Shown: positions 1 to 8,238, counted from the stretch's first letter. The stretch: 64,000 nt of DNA from Acidobacteria bacterium RIFCSPLOWO2_12_FULL_66_21 (GCA_001767455.1 MELC01000022.1:1-64000), one strand, 5' to 3'. The notes: generated from the letters alone by a model not told the origin. Program-made: numbers and translations.

Positions 1-246
1 ACGAGTGGATCGGAAGTACAAGAGAAAACTGCGGCGCTCGCGCCGCTCAGATGGAGACCTGCGGGCTACGACCCGCTAAACGGATACGTGCATTATAAGT
101 ATGCCATAAGACAATGCTAATTGCAAGGATATAATGGGCTTATAGGCTGGCGAACCTGCAAATAGGGCAGGTGGGCTAATGTGACCGGCACCTATTTGCG
201 GAACGTGGGATATGAACTTGAGTCGGAGTGAAGACTCGCCCGCGCC
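1..246. other. No recognisable gene at left edge
   Basis: One plus-strand frame stays open from the window edge to a TAA at 118-120, and another to a TAA near 77-79, so a gene tail entering from the left is possible. The residues do not resemble a family I know. The rest is AT-richer sequence with no clear signal. Confidence 0.3.
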
Positions 247-699
247 TTACTTGAGCTTTGCAGCGTTGTCCTTCACCCATGCCTGAATTCGCCAGGCCAG
301 TTTTGTTTCGGCTTCTATACGGCGGTCGCCGAGAATACCGCCACCAACAACCGAACTTGAGACATCAAGTTGTTCGGTGTAGTCACCAAATCTCAGAGTC
401 GCCTGGACGTGGTCCTCCCGTCCGAGAATGCTCGTTCGTGTCTCGGCCGTCGAAATGTCTACACTTGTGGAACCAAGGATCTCCACAGTTAGCGCGGCAT
501 CGTTAGCCAATACGATGTCCTTCTTGGCTTTCTTCAAGAGTTCCTTGGTCACGTCCTTTAGAATCTCCTGTCTACCTTTCGACTCCGCCGTGACAAACCC
601 GCCGTCGTCAGGTTTGGTGAACAGGTGGAGCTTTACCGGCTGCGCCGTTGCACTCGAAGCGAACAATGAGAGGGCCAGGAACGTGAGGGCTGTCTTCAT
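247..699 (-). CDS. Small secreted protein, unknown function
   Basis: A 150-residue protein with a clear Sec signal peptide: Lys at residue 2, a hydrophobic stretch at residues 4-17, and an Ala-Thr-Ala-Gln cleavage region near residue 20. The mature part is polar and likely periplasmic or secreted. It contains a short stretch (KDVTKELLKKAKKDIVLAND) followed by beta-like sequence, as in other small acidobacterial exported proteins. An AGGAG ribosome site lies about 8 bases before the ATG, which supports this start. The downstream-reading neighbour at 791-1465 is also a secreted protein on the same strand. Base composition is lower in GC than in the rest of the window, in keeping with its position left of the tRNA-Leu scar. 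I do not recognise the family; the function is unknown. Confidence 0.7.
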   Translation of the reverse strand: MKTALTFLALSLFASSATAQPVKLHLFTKPDDGGFVTAESKGRQEILKDVTKELLKKAKKDIVLANDAALTVEILGSTSVDISTAETRTSILGREDHVQATLRFGDYTEQLDVSSSVVGGGILGDRRIEAETKLAWRIQAWVKDNAAKLK

Positions 700-790
700 C
701 GGCGTTCTCCTCCGAAGGTTGGCTCGTGTTGGAGCCCTTGCCCGGATGTGAGTCTTGTGACGGAGTTAAAACTCACACCAAGCCACTGAA

Positions 791-1465
791 CTAACGGACT
801 ATTTCCACGAGATAGTTCTTGTTCGCAGCTTCGAGTGTGTCCGAGGCTTTCTTCAACGAATCGAGACCATAGTTCTTCTTCTTGTTATTACGTTCCAGCA
901 GCCCAAGCTCGAATTGAAGCTTCGCCAGACCATATGTACTGACGAACTCCATTTCTGCAAATGTTTTTGTCTGCATGTCTTGAGCGATTGAAATCTCGGT
1001 CTCGAACGCGAGCATGAGTTCCGAAAGCTGGCGCGCCGAGACATTCGAAGCCCACACCGCCGCGTCTACTGCCTTGCCTGCCGCATAGAGTTTGCTGAGC
1101 TTCTGTCGGTCGATGCTATAGGCACTTGGTTTCTTGGTGGTGGGTGTCGCTGCGGGCTGAAGCGTCGGAGTGCTTGTCCCAGGTTGGCGCATAACGTCAA
1201 TGATGGCGGGTGATACTCCGTTGTTGACTAAAACCGTCATCGCTGTGCCGTCGGCGTCAAACTGTCGACCCTTAGCTTCCCTGATGACCGCAATGACTGT
1301 CGCATCAGACACTTTCAAAGCGACTAGGCGGATTACATCCGCATTCGTCATTGCTGTCGGTTGGGCTGGGACTGGTGCCTGCTGGCCGGAAGCTTGGACT
1401 CCCTGTGCCGCGGAGAAGATGACGACAAACGACGCGACGATTACTACACGAGCAACATCACGCAT
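791..1465 (-). CDS. Secreted protein with MTNADV-type repeat domain
   Basis: A 224-residue exported protein. Residues about 6-25 form a signal peptide. Residues 39-92 match a short domain often seen at the N-terminus of acidobacterial secreted proteins: MTNADVIRLV at the start, then an I-x-x-A-K-G segment, then VNNGVSPAIIDVM. A Pro/Thr-rich linker (about 95-112) leads to a mainly helical C-terminal half with no motif I recognise. An AGGAGG ribosome site precedes the ATG. The gene at 247-699 follows on the same strand after about 90 bases, so the two may be co-transcribed. It lies in the AT-richer segment that ends at the tRNA-Leu scar and may be part of the mobile element. Molecular function is unknown. 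Confidence 0.7.
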   Translation of the reverse strand: MRDVARVVIVASFVVIFSAAQGVQASGQQAPVPAQPTAMTNADVIRLVALKVSDATVIAVIREAKGRQFDADGTAMTVLVNNGVSPAIIDVMRQPGTSTPTLQPAATPTTKKPSAYSIDRQKLSKLYAAGKAVDAAVWASNVSARQLSELMLAFETEISIAQDMQTKTFAEMEFVSTYGLAKLQFELGLLERNNKKKNYGLDSLKKASDTLEAANKNYLVEIVR

Positions 1466-1961
1466 ATGGCCTCCTAGCTTGACCCTTCAGTATGCCTCCC
1501 GCCCCTGGCCGTCGGCTGTACACAAACGCACACCCGTGTTCTAGCTCATCCGGCTCCCCGACACACGTCCCTTCTCTCAGTCACAGTGACCGTTTCCGCG
1601 TGGTGGGTTGGTGATTTGGGATGGCGTACAAAGGAAAGACGCCGAGCCAAATCCCATATGATGGGTTTGACTGGCGTCGAGTGCGTTTTCGCCTAGCTCG
1701 CGTCAGTCAGGGTGAGGCTGAGGAAGCCCTACTCCTGCCCACGCACTAGGAAGACTGTTCTACCTTGCGTGGTGGATGACCCTGATTTCCCGAGTATAGC
1801 ACAGGTGAGGGACGCGAAGCTGAATTAATACCGCTAAGGCCAGTGGATGGGTAAATGGCCCCACACAACCCGGCCTCACTCAGCACTACGCGGCACAACA
1901 GCGCAGTTAAAAACTTTAAGAAATACTACAAATTGTTAGGCGAACGCAAGCCTGTTTAGGG
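1466..1961. other. Intergenic region, structured but no gene seen
   Basis: About 500 bases with no convincing open frame. A possible hairpin near 1612-1660 pairs GATTTGG with CCAAATC and GGCGT with ACGCC. A second long-range pairing, CCTAG with CTAGG, encloses 1692-1752. These could belong to a small RNA or an end structure of the integrated element, but I cannot assign them. Confidence 0.3.
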
Positions 1962-2018
1962 CTCAAAATCCCGTGGGGTTCACTCCCCGTGTGGGTTCGA
2001 TTCCCACCTCCGGCACCA
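1962..2018 (+). other. 3' half of tRNA-Leu(CAA): attachment-site scar
   Basis: The 57 bases start exactly at a tRNA anticodon loop (CTCAAAA, anticodon CAA). They continue through the 3' anticodon strand TCCCG, a long class-II variable arm (GGGG-TTCACT-CCCC), a T arm with GGTTCGATTCC and an acceptor end CTCCGGCACCA. The 5' half is missing: no GCCGGAG acceptor strand or D arm lies upstream, and the bases before the loop (TAGGG) do not pair properly with TCCCG. This is the pattern left when a tyrosine recombinase crosses over in a tRNA-Leu anticodon loop, the intact gene being rebuilt at the other end. By geometry the element lies to the left and the intact tRNA should be further left, outside the window. 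Confidence 0.7.
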
Positions 2019-2070
2019 ACTATCTAATCGATTAGACCTGCGCGCATGTTCACAATACGGCCCGGAGAAT

Positions 2071-2964
2071 TCAGGCCCTCACGCTGCTTAGCCTCTCCCA
2101 AAGCTCATGCTCGCGCTGATGTGGATCTGCGGCGAGCACTCGTTCATCATTCGTGAGTTCGGCAAGGAACGCGAAGCCGCGCACGCAATCGGCCGTGATG
2201 CGGCGGCGGTCGATCGCCGTTCTGCGCCGGACAAGCTGAGCGAGATCGTCCCAATCGAAGTCGTTGCCGCCCTCGAATTTCCGCATCAGGCGTTCGGGAT
2301 CAAAGGTGTCGCGCGCCTGCCATAACTTGAGCACGACGAGCCTGCGGATCAGCCCCTGATCGAGGGGGCGAGTTGCGAACATCCCCACGTCGTAGATGTC
2401 GCGCGCCTTGTTGCGCTGGTAGCAGGCGCGGATCTTCTCCGCGATGATTTCGGCGAAGGCAAGGCAGTTGATGTCGGCGGGTGCGAACGGCAAGTGCTGG
2501 AAATAGCTTTGCTCGATCTGCCGACGGCTCTCGGTCGGCAGGGTGGGCGTTTCGCGCCGGCTGATCTGGAGCTTGATCTCGCTGGCGCCGCCATTCCAGT
2601 CGTGAACGTAGACGGGATTGACGCCCCAGGACAGGCCGCCCACCGTTTCGTAGTAGCTCTCGTCCGGGATTGAGAACTGAATCCCGTGGAATGGCTGCTC
2701 AAAGGCGGCCATCATGTCCAGGATGACGTCCTCGTGGTCGTGTTCGTCGATGCCCGTGAAATCGAGGTCCGTCGAAAACCGGCTCTGGCTGCCAACGAAC
2801 ATCTTGCGCAGGCAGGTGCCGCCCTTGAATGCGAGTCGGGCGAGAATGCCGCGCTCCGACAGGAGCTGCAGGAGATACGTGAGGACGATCTCCTCTTCCG
2901 CGATCATGATGTCGCGAAGTCCGGATTCAGTGGCGTAACGCTGGACCCGCGGGCGCGTGAGCAT
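2071..2964 (-). CDS. abiEii: AbiEii-family nucleotidyltransferase toxin
   Basis: 297 residues, the usual size for AbiEii/AbiGii toxins of type IV toxin-antitoxin systems. Family members are nucleotidyltransferase-fold enzymes that bind nucleotides and cause reversible growth arrest, giving abortive phage resistance. The nucleotidyltransferase signature is present: KGGT at residues 47-50 and FSTDLDF at 63-69 with the metal-binding Asp residues. The later conserved EKIRA (176-180) and RDIYD (188-192) segments are also present. No truncation or frameshift is seen. It starts 4 bases after the stop of the AbiEi antitoxin gene, so the two form one operon read right to left. Its stop is only about 50 bases from the tRNA-Leu scar, a typical location for defence genes. 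Confident on family; target not predictable. Confidence 0.9.
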   Translation of the reverse strand: MLTRPRVQRYATESGLRDIMIAEEEIVLTYLLQLLSERGILARLAFKGGTCLRKMFVGSQSRFSTDLDFTGIDEHDHEDVILDMMAAFEQPFHGIQFSIPDESYYETVGGLSWGVNPVYVHDWNGGASEIKLQISRRETPTLPTESRRQIEQSYFQHLPFAPADINCLAFAEIIAEKIRACYQRNKARDIYDVGMFATRPLDQGLIRRLVVLKLWQARDTFDPERLMRKFEGGNDFDWDDLAQLVRRRTAIDRRRITADCVRGFAFLAELTNDERVLAADPHQREHELWERLSSVRA

Positions 2965-2968
2965 TCTC

Positions 2969-3835
2969 TTAACGGTCGTTCCTGATCGTCCTGCGCTGAC
3001 CCAGGCCCACGCTGCCGCTCAGTTCTTCAGCGCTCACATTGACGAACAGGCGCCAGGTCTCGTTGAACCCGATCGGATCTTCCGCGCGAGCGCGCGCCGG
3101 ATCCCGGCCGAGCCACGTCTTACGCGTCCGAGCCGCTAGGTCGAGGAGGTGCGCGCGCACATCCTGCGGAACATCAGCCTTGACGTGGTCGAGGAGCCAG
3201 CCGACACGGTGCGCCAACGGGCTTGAGGCGAAGCGGTCAATGTAGGTGGCGGCTTTCGTCCAGTCGAAGCGGCGGCTGGCGTTCGCGAATATCGCGGCGG
3301 CTTCGCCCACACCGCCGGCGAGCTCGGGATGGTCGATACAATCGAGCGCGGTCTTCTCGCGGTCGGACATCATGACCCTCTGTCCGAACACATCGACTGG
3401 TTCGAAGCCAAAGAACTTCTTCTGGGCTTGGTGGACGATCTTTAGGCGCGCCTCCCCGACGTTCCGGCTGCGGAGCTTTGAAGGAGTGACAAGAACGACG
3501 ACATTCCGGTGCTGCGTGGTCAGTCCGTAGTGCGCGGCGGCGGTCCCGAAGCCGATGTAGTACGGGTCGGCGACCCGGCTTGCGAGCGCGAGTAGATTGC
3601 TGTCGCCGAGTGCGTCCGGACCCTGGTCAGGCGGGACGAGAAGGTACTTGCCCCAGGTCGCGCGCTCCAGCCAGCCCTTTTTCCGTAAGCCTTTGATCAC
3701 CGCGTCGGCGGCTTTTGGCGTGCTCCCGAGCAGGCGGATGATCTCCTCGCGTGTGGCGTCCCGTCGTCCTTGCTCGGTGAGGGCGAGAACGACGCGGCTT
3801 TCCTGTGGCGATAGGGATCGGGTCTGGAATTCCAT
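2969..3835 (-). CDS. abiEi: AbiEi-family antitoxin and autorepressor
   Basis: 288 residues from the chosen start. AbiEi proteins have an N-terminal winged helix that binds operator repeats and a C-terminal domain needed to counter AbiEii. The N-terminal 70 residues look like a winged helix (a TREEIIRLLG recognition region, then GLRKKGWLERATWGKYLL). The middle contains the family-typical YYIGFGTAAAHYGLT stretch and the C-terminal part is helical. An in-frame ATG exists further upstream at 3892, but that would place one operator repeat and the likely promoter inside the gene, so ATG at 3835 is preferred. The ribosome site there is weak. It is first in the operon with abiEii, consistent with antitoxin made before toxin. 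Confidence 0.88.
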   Translation of the reverse strand: MEFQTRSLSPQESRVVLALTEQGRRDATREEIIRLLGSTPKAADAVIKGLRKKGWLERATWGKYLLVPPDQGPDALGDSNLLALASRVADPYYIGFGTAAAHYGLTTQHRNVVVLVTPSKLRSRNVGEARLKIVHQAQKKFFGFEPVDVFGQRVMMSDREKTALDCIDHPELAGGVGEAAAIFANASRRFDWTKAATYIDRFASSPLAHRVGWLLDHVKADVPQDVRAHLLDLAARTRKTWLGRDPARARAEDPIGFNETWRLFVNVSAEELSGSVGLGQRRTIRNDR

Positions 3836-3846
3836 TACAATGACAC

Positions 3847-3880
3847 CATCAAAACCCCATTTTTTCAGATGGTTTTGATG
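3847..3880. promoter_or_regulatory. AbiE operator repeat 1
   Basis: A perfect 10-base inverted repeat, CATCAAAACC (3847-3856) and GGTTTTGATG (3871-3880), with a T-rich 14-base centre. It lies between the predicted -10 box and the abiEi start, over the likely transcription start. AbiEi antitoxins are known to bind such repeats and repress their own operon. Confidence 0.7.
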
Positions 3881-3883
3881 ATT

Positions 3884-3912
3884 ATTATGCACAAACCGAG
3901 CTGATGTGGCAA
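3884..3912 (-). promoter_or_regulatory. Predicted sigma70 promoter of abiEi-abiEii
   Basis: On the minus strand TTGCCA (3912-3907) is followed after 17 bases by CATAAT (3889-3884), with a TG two bases before the -10 box (extended -10). Transcription would start near 3876, inside operator repeat 1. Confidence 0.6.
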
Positions 3913-3920
3913 CAATGTAT

Positions 3921-3955
3921 ACGCTAAAACCCCCTTTTTCGGAGGGTTTTGACGG
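3921..3955. promoter_or_regulatory. AbiE operator repeat 2
   Basis: A second copy of the operator: AAAACCC (3926-3932) and GGGTTTT (3944-3950) around a T-rich centre. It has the same arm order as repeat 1 and lies about 75 bases further upstream, just beyond the -35 box. The two copies flank the promoter. Confidence 0.65.
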
Positions 3956-4026
3956 TAAATTTGCATGATGCGGGCTCTGCGGTTTTCAGCGGGCCGTCGG
4001 CCGTCTCAAACCGCCATATCGCTGCA

Positions 4027-4250
4027 CTAATCGGGCTTCTCCTTGCCCGATTCGCTCTGCACGTTCCAGCGATCAACGATGACCTGATTCAGGTCCGCGT
4101 CTGCCTGGAAGCGGATGGGCATTCAGCGCGTCAGCGGCGTGTGCTTCTTCGCGTCGGTGAGCTTCTGGTAGAACATTGGGTCGGCATCACGCGCGGCCTG
4201 TCGAGCGGCCTCGAAGTCTTGCTGCCGGCCGTCGCTTGACAGTCCGGCCG
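4027..4250 (-). pseudogene. Remnant of DUF5615 PIN-like toxin gene and its upstream partner
   Basis: On the minus strand an ATG at 4122 opens a 31-codon frame starting MPIRFQADADLNQ. This is the characteristic N-terminus of DUF5615 PIN-like proteins, which are normally about 110-120 residues. Here it stops at 4027-4029 after unrelated residues, and no remainder of the domain follows. Immediately upstream, ending in a TGA that abuts the ATG, is a 40-codon tail ending DAKKHTPLTR that looks like the end of a preceding small gene. Tail plus broken toxin suggests a deleted toxin-antitoxin pair next to abiE. The DUF5615 match rests on a short segment. Confidence 0.45.
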
Positions 4251-4288
4251 GGTCGCGGCATAGCATAGGCATAGGCAACTTATGCCTA
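4236..4288 (+). promoter_or_regulatory. PadR promoter and overlapping palindromic operator
   Basis: TTGACA (4236-4241) followed after 17 bases by CATAGC (4259-4264) is a plausible promoter. A perfect 8-base inverted repeat, TAGGCATA (4266-4273) and TATGCCTA (4281-4288), covers the transcription start and the ATG of the PadR gene. The placement suggests tight self-repression and a very short leader. Confidence 0.55.
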
Positions 4289-4611
4289 GGGAAACTGGAC
4301 TCCCCCCCGGAACACTCATGATGCTGGTGCTGCGCGTCCTGACGACGCAGCCGCTGCACGGGTACGCGATCGCGCAGCGCATCCACCAGCTGTCGGCCGA
4401 GGAACTCCGTGTTGAAGAGGGCTCGCTGTACCCCGCGCTCCAGAAACTGCTGGTCAAGGGCTGGGTGAAAGCCGCGTGGCGCGAATCGGATTCAGGGCGA
4501 CAGGTGCGGGAATACCGGGTGACGGCCAGTGGACGGCGGCAGCTGAAGGCGGAGATGGCGGAGTACCGGCGGACGGCAAGCGCGATCGGTTTGTTGTTGG
4601 ACGAGGCGTGA
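4282..4611 (+). CDS. PadR-family transcriptional regulator
   Basis: A 109-residue winged-helix protein of the small PadR type. Typical landmarks are the start LPPGTLMMLVLRVL, the recognition-helix region GYAIAQRIHQ, the EEGSLYPALQKLLVKGWVKA segment with its Gly-Ser-Leu-Tyr-Pro signature (about residues 52-68) and a wing ending in YRVTASGRRQL. PadR proteins are dimeric repressors released by small ligands. In acidobacterial genomes such genes commonly precede large MacB/FtsX orphan permeases, as here: the permease remnant starts 9 bases downstream. An 8-base palindrome overlaps the start codon. There is no good ribosome site, so the message may be nearly leaderless. The regulator is intact although its presumed partner is not. 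Confidence 0.85.
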   Translation: MPRETGLPPGTLMMLVLRVLTTQPLHGYAIAQRIHQLSAEELRVEEGSLYPALQKLLVKGWVKAAWRESDSGRQVREYRVTASGRRQLKAEMAEYRRTASAIGLLLDEA

Positions 4612-4620
4612 GGTTTCTCC

Positions 4621-6450
4621 ATGATCATCGGTGAGTGGATCCGCCGTCTCGGCTACCTGCTTCGACGACGTGCTCGGGAGGACGAACTGCGCCGGGAGAT
4701 GGAGGCGCACCGTGCGCTGCTGGAGGAGCCGCGGGCCTTCGGGAACACCTTGCGCCTGCGGGACGAGGCGCAGGATGCCTGGGGATGGACGTGGCTCGAC
4801 GACCTGGTGCAGGACACGCGCGTGGCGCTGCGGATGCTGCGCCGCAGTCCCGGGTTCGCGCTCACGGCGATCGTCACCCTCGCGCTCGGCATCGGCGTCA
4901 ACATCGGCATGTTCAGCCTCGTCAACGGCCTGCTGCTGCGGCCGCTGTACGAGCGCGCCGACGAAGTGGTGGGGGTGTACGGCCGAAGCACGGCGCCTGA
5001 CGGAGGATCCCGCGGCACCTCCTACCCGAACTATCTCGATCTTCGAGAAGGCACGACCGACATCTTCGCGGACCTCGCGGCCTATTCCACGATCTTCGTC
5101 GGTCTCGACGCTGGCGAGGGCCCGCGGCGCACGATGGCGTCGGAGGTGACCGCAAGCTACTTCCAGATCTTTGGCGTGCCGCTGGCTCTTGGACGCCCGT
5201 TCACCGCCGAGGAAGAGCGGCCTGGCGCTGATATCCCCGTCGCGATCGTCAGTCATTCACTCTGGCTGCGCTGGTCGTCGGCCAGGTCGCCCTCTCGGTT
5301 CTCCTGCTCGCCTCCGGTGGACTGTTCCTGATGAGCGCGCTCTCGGCGGCATCGGCCGATCCCGGGTTCCGCCTCGACGGGGGCTTGCTCGTGGAGGTCG
5401 ATCCGGGTCTGGCAGGGTACGACGAAGCGCGAGGGCGACAATCGCACCTGGCGCTGGTGGATCGGCTGGGTCCCGGGTGTGGAAGCCGTGAGTATCGGAT
5501 CGGGCTTTCTTTTTTCAGGGATGAGCGACAGTCGCGACGTGGCTCCGTTCGGCGTCGCTGACACGCGTCCGTACTCGGACGGCGCAGTGTTCACTGTCGT
5601 CGGCCGCGACTACGCTCGAGTCCTCGGACTGCCGCAGCTTTCCGGCCGGGATTTCACCGATGCCGAGCTGGCACCCGGCTCCTCCTCGGAGCGAGTCGCG
5701 ATCATCGATGACGCGCTGGCGCAACGTCCGTGGCCGGGAGAGAACGCACTCGGACGGCTGATCCAGTTCCTCGAAGAAAAGGGACCAGAAGCCAAGCAGC
5801 CTATTCGGGTGGTTGGCATCGTTCCGGCCGTGAAGCACTCGCTCGGCAATGCCCGGCCATCTCCCCACGTGTACGTGCCGCTTGGACAGCGCTACGAGAG
5901 TGCCATGACGCTGCAGCTTCGGATCGCTGATGAGAACGCCGAACAGGCCATGCTGGCAACGGTCGCCCGCGTCGTCCGAGATGTTGACGAGCGCCTGCCC
6001 GTCCTCCGTGTCGAGACGTGGCGAGATCATCTCGATGCGGGGCTCGACGTGTGGTTCTATCGAGCCGGCGCCAGGGTGTTCTCGGCATTCGGGGGAATCG
6101 CGCTGCTGCTGGCCGTCACCGGCATCTACGGCGTCAAGTCGTACGTCGTGTCGCGCCGGACGCGCGAGTTCGGCATCCGGATCGCCATTGGCGCCCATCC
6201 ACGTGTACTGCTGTGGCAGGTGCTGCGAGAGGGCGGCCGCATCACGGCCGTCGGCATTGGGATCGGCCTGCTGTTGGCTCTGGGCGCCGGGAAAATCCTT
6301 CAGGGCTTCCTGTATGGAGTGAACGCCGTCGAACCGGTCGTGCTGGTGACCGCGCCGCTCATCCTGCTCGCCTCGTCACTCCTGGCGTCCTACATTCCGG
6401 CGCTTCGCGCGACGAAAGTCGATCCGACAGTGGCCTTACGCTCGGAGTAA
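4621..6450 (+). pseudogene. Decayed MacB/FtsX-type orphan ABC permease
   Basis: Intact permeases of this type have about 800 residues, arranged MacB-PCD, FtsX, MacB-PCD, FtsX. Here the N-terminal MacB-PCD part is readable from 4621 (cytoplasmic helix, then a membrane helix at RSPGFALTAIVTLALG, then periplasmic sequence). At about 5270 it breaks off after HSLWLR. The text resumes in another frame with VVGQVALSVLLLASGG, the start of the second half. It shifts frame again near 5466, and from 5479 reads to the end in the first frame, including a complete C-terminal FtsX domain. Roughly 200 residues, mainly the first FtsX domain, are missing. It probably once formed a unit with the PadR gene. Confidence 0.8.
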
Positions 6451-6585
6451 CGCCGTTCGCGCCGCTAACGGCCACACAGGCCGGCGTTCACAATCGCTGA
6501 CGTATCCCCCCTTTTCACTCTTTTTCAGAGAAAACTCAGGACTTCTCGATGCTGCCGGGCCTATCGTGTTGACAGGAGGTGAGCG

Positions 6586-6936
6586 ATGCACAGGGAGAAT
6601 CGGCTGCTGAGGTGGGCGCCGCGTGTTCTCGGACTCGGGATGGCGCTGTTCCTGTCGGTCTTCGCGCTCGACGCATTCGGCGAGGGCGGGCTCCTGCGAA
6701 ACGTCGCAGGGTTCCTGATTCATCTGATTCCGTCGTTTATCGTCCTGGCTGTCCTGATTGCGGCCTGGCGCCGTGCACTCGTCGGCGCCACGGGGTTCAT
6801 CGCACTGGCTCTCATCTACGTCGTGATGACATGGGGGAGGTTCCCGCTCTCGGTGTACCTGGTGATTGCCGGGCCGCTGGCGCTCACGGGCGTACTCTTC
6901 CTGGCCAGCTGGTACGAGGAACACCAGTCGGCGTAA
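6586..6936 (+). CDS. Four-helix integral membrane protein, unknown function
   Basis: 116 residues that are almost entirely hydrophobic, with four predicted membrane helices: residues about 12-30, 42-60, 63-80 and 85-107. There is a charged N-terminus and a short acidic end (WYEEHQSA). It resembles a family of small uncharacterised membrane proteins common in Acidobacteriota and Bacteroidota. A strong ribosome site, AGGAGGTGAG, lies 3-12 bases before the ATG. It stands alone between the permease remnant and a convergent gene on the minus strand. No catalytic or transport motif is visible and the role is unknown. Confidence 0.75.
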   Translation: MHRENRLLRWAPRVLGLGMALFLSVFALDAFGEGGLLRNVAGFLIHLIPSFIVLAVLIAAWRRALVGATGFIALALIYVVMTWGRFPLSVYLVIAGPLALTGVLFLASWYEEHQSA

Positions 6937-6954
6937 CGCAGGAACGCCTCGAGC

Positions 6955-7446
6955 CTAGAACCGCAGGGTGAAGAAGACGCCCGGCGCCTTTCGCGACGAT
7001 GCGCCGGCCGGCGCCTTGTAGAGAACGCGCGTCGATGTGTGGGCGGCGTCGATGAGACCACCGACGAGCATTCCTGTGGCGCCGCTCCTCAGCACGACTC
7101 CGCCAAGGTCGTGCGAGCTGTCGAGCCCCTGGCCGCATACCAGGAGACACCAGAGCGATGACACGAGGCCACCAACGAACATTCCGTCCACGGGGGAGTC
7201 CCGTCTCTTCGCGTCGATCCGCATCACACCGCTCAGCGCGAGCGTCCTGGCGGAGCCGTCGGGCAGCAGGATCCTGACGGAGTCCGCGTCGATATCCAGC
7301 AACCGGCCGCGCCATGTCCCAGCCGGGACTGACACAATCACCGCCGCCCTGTCGGCCTTCGCGCGCGCCTGCTCGGGCGTGAGTTGGGCGGCCGCCGGAG
7401 CGGCTGTCATTACCAGGAGACCGCACGCGATCAGTGTCTTCTGCAC
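6955..7446 (-). CDS. Secreted protein with glycine-zipper-like segments, unknown
   Basis: 163 residues from a GTG start at 7446, chosen because AAGGAG lies 6 bases before it and the protein then begins with a proper signal peptide (KTLIACGLLVMTAAPAAAQ). Longer in-frame versions start in non-coding-looking sequence. The middle reads like a small beta domain that sets a property through a measured value (GRLLDIDADSVRILLPDG). The second half has two Gly-rich hydrophobic segments, DGMFVGGLVSSLWCLLV and GATGMLVGGLIDAAH, which may insert into a membrane. The pattern of a domain followed by paired G-x-x-x-G helices is common in exported acidobacterial proteins. The family has no name that I know. 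Confidence 0.65.
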   Translation of the reverse strand: MQKTLIACGLLVMTAAPAAAQLTPEQARAKADRAAVIVSVPAGTWRGRLLDIDADSVRILLPDGSARTLALSGVMRIDAKRRDSPVDGMFVGGLVSSLWCLLVCGQGLDSSHDLGGVVLRSGATGMLVGGLIDAAHTSTRVLYKAPAGASSRKAPGVFFTLRF

Positions 7447-7726
7447 GTCAAACTCCTTCACGGTGAGGATAGACGTCGCGACCGGCGGAGTCGTGAGCGA
7501 ACGGTGATAAACCCTGAAAAAGAAGCAGCCGCCCGAATAGGCGTTCCCGCGATTACGCCTTAGAGTTCCGGAAAGGGGTCCGTGAGAATGACGGATCCGA
7601 CCGATCGAACATCCGCGCGCGTTGACCGCGAGGACCTTATCGCCGCCGCGTTGGATGCACACCGTCGAAGTCCGGAGACCGCGGCTGCGGTCGTGAACGG
7701 CATCGTCGGGCTGTTCCTGCCGCTGA

Positions 7727-7850
7727 TCACAGCGACTTCAGGGCCGCGTCTTGAGCGGCCTTGTCGAAGTCGCTTCGCACACTGTGGAGCACGCAGGCCG
7801 ATACGACGGGCCCTTCCTTGTTCGTGAGAAGCGTCCAGCGCGTGTACAAT
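7727..7850 (-). pseudogene. C-terminal fragment of an unidentified protein
   Basis: On the minus strand a frame reads RWTLLTNKEGPVVSACVLHS and on to a TGA at 7727-7729 with DFDKAAQDAALKSL before it. It looks like the conserved tail of a larger protein, but the preceding sequence on this strand is occupied by an unrelated lipoprotein start, so only a fragment remains. Identity unknown. The surrounding 7447-7860 stretch holds no other credible gene. Confidence 0.3.
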
Positions 7851-7861
7851 CACCATCCCCT

Positions 7862-8171
7862 ATGCACACGTCCAGTATCCACATCCCGATCCTGATCCTG
7901 TTCGCCTGCCTGGTCGGCTGCGGGTCGGGTGAGCCTCTTCGCGTGGCGTCGATTCAGCTCGGTCGATCGCTGAATGCTGACGGTACCGTCGCCGGCCACA
8001 CCACCAGTTTCGCTCGAGGCGACACGGTGTATGTGTCGATCGTCACCACCGGCGACTGAGTTCCATCTTCAGAGCGAGTCGGGCTTTCCGCCGGGGGATT
8101 ACACGGTCGAGGCCTTTGTCGACGGGCAAGCCGTCGGCACGCGCACCTTCCGAGTAGACAACCGCCGCTGA
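7862..8171 (+). pseudogene. Broken lipoprotein gene (internal deletion and frameshift)
   Basis: ATG at 7862 opens a lipoprotein: a hydrophobic signal segment, then lipobox LVGC. It runs through VASIQLGRSLNADGTVAGHT and DTVYVSIVTTG to a TGA near 8057. The next frame then continues with TEFHLQSESGFPPGDYTVEA and VGTRTFRVDNRR to a stop at 8171. Together these look like the two ends of one small beta-rich lipoprotein whose middle, perhaps 25-30 residues, has been deleted out of frame. Without the deletion it would be an exported surface protein of unknown role. Confidence 0.6.
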
Positions 8172-8238
8172 CGGCCGCCGACTCGGTTGTCGGCCGGAGC
8201 GAATTCACGCCAGGATCGCCGACCTTGGCGGCTGCAGG

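Noticed and set aside
1962..2018. 3' end of a tmRNA
   Set aside because: The long stem-loop before the T arm is a class-II variable arm and the 5' strand of tmRNA (GGGG...) and a tag reading frame are missing upstream.
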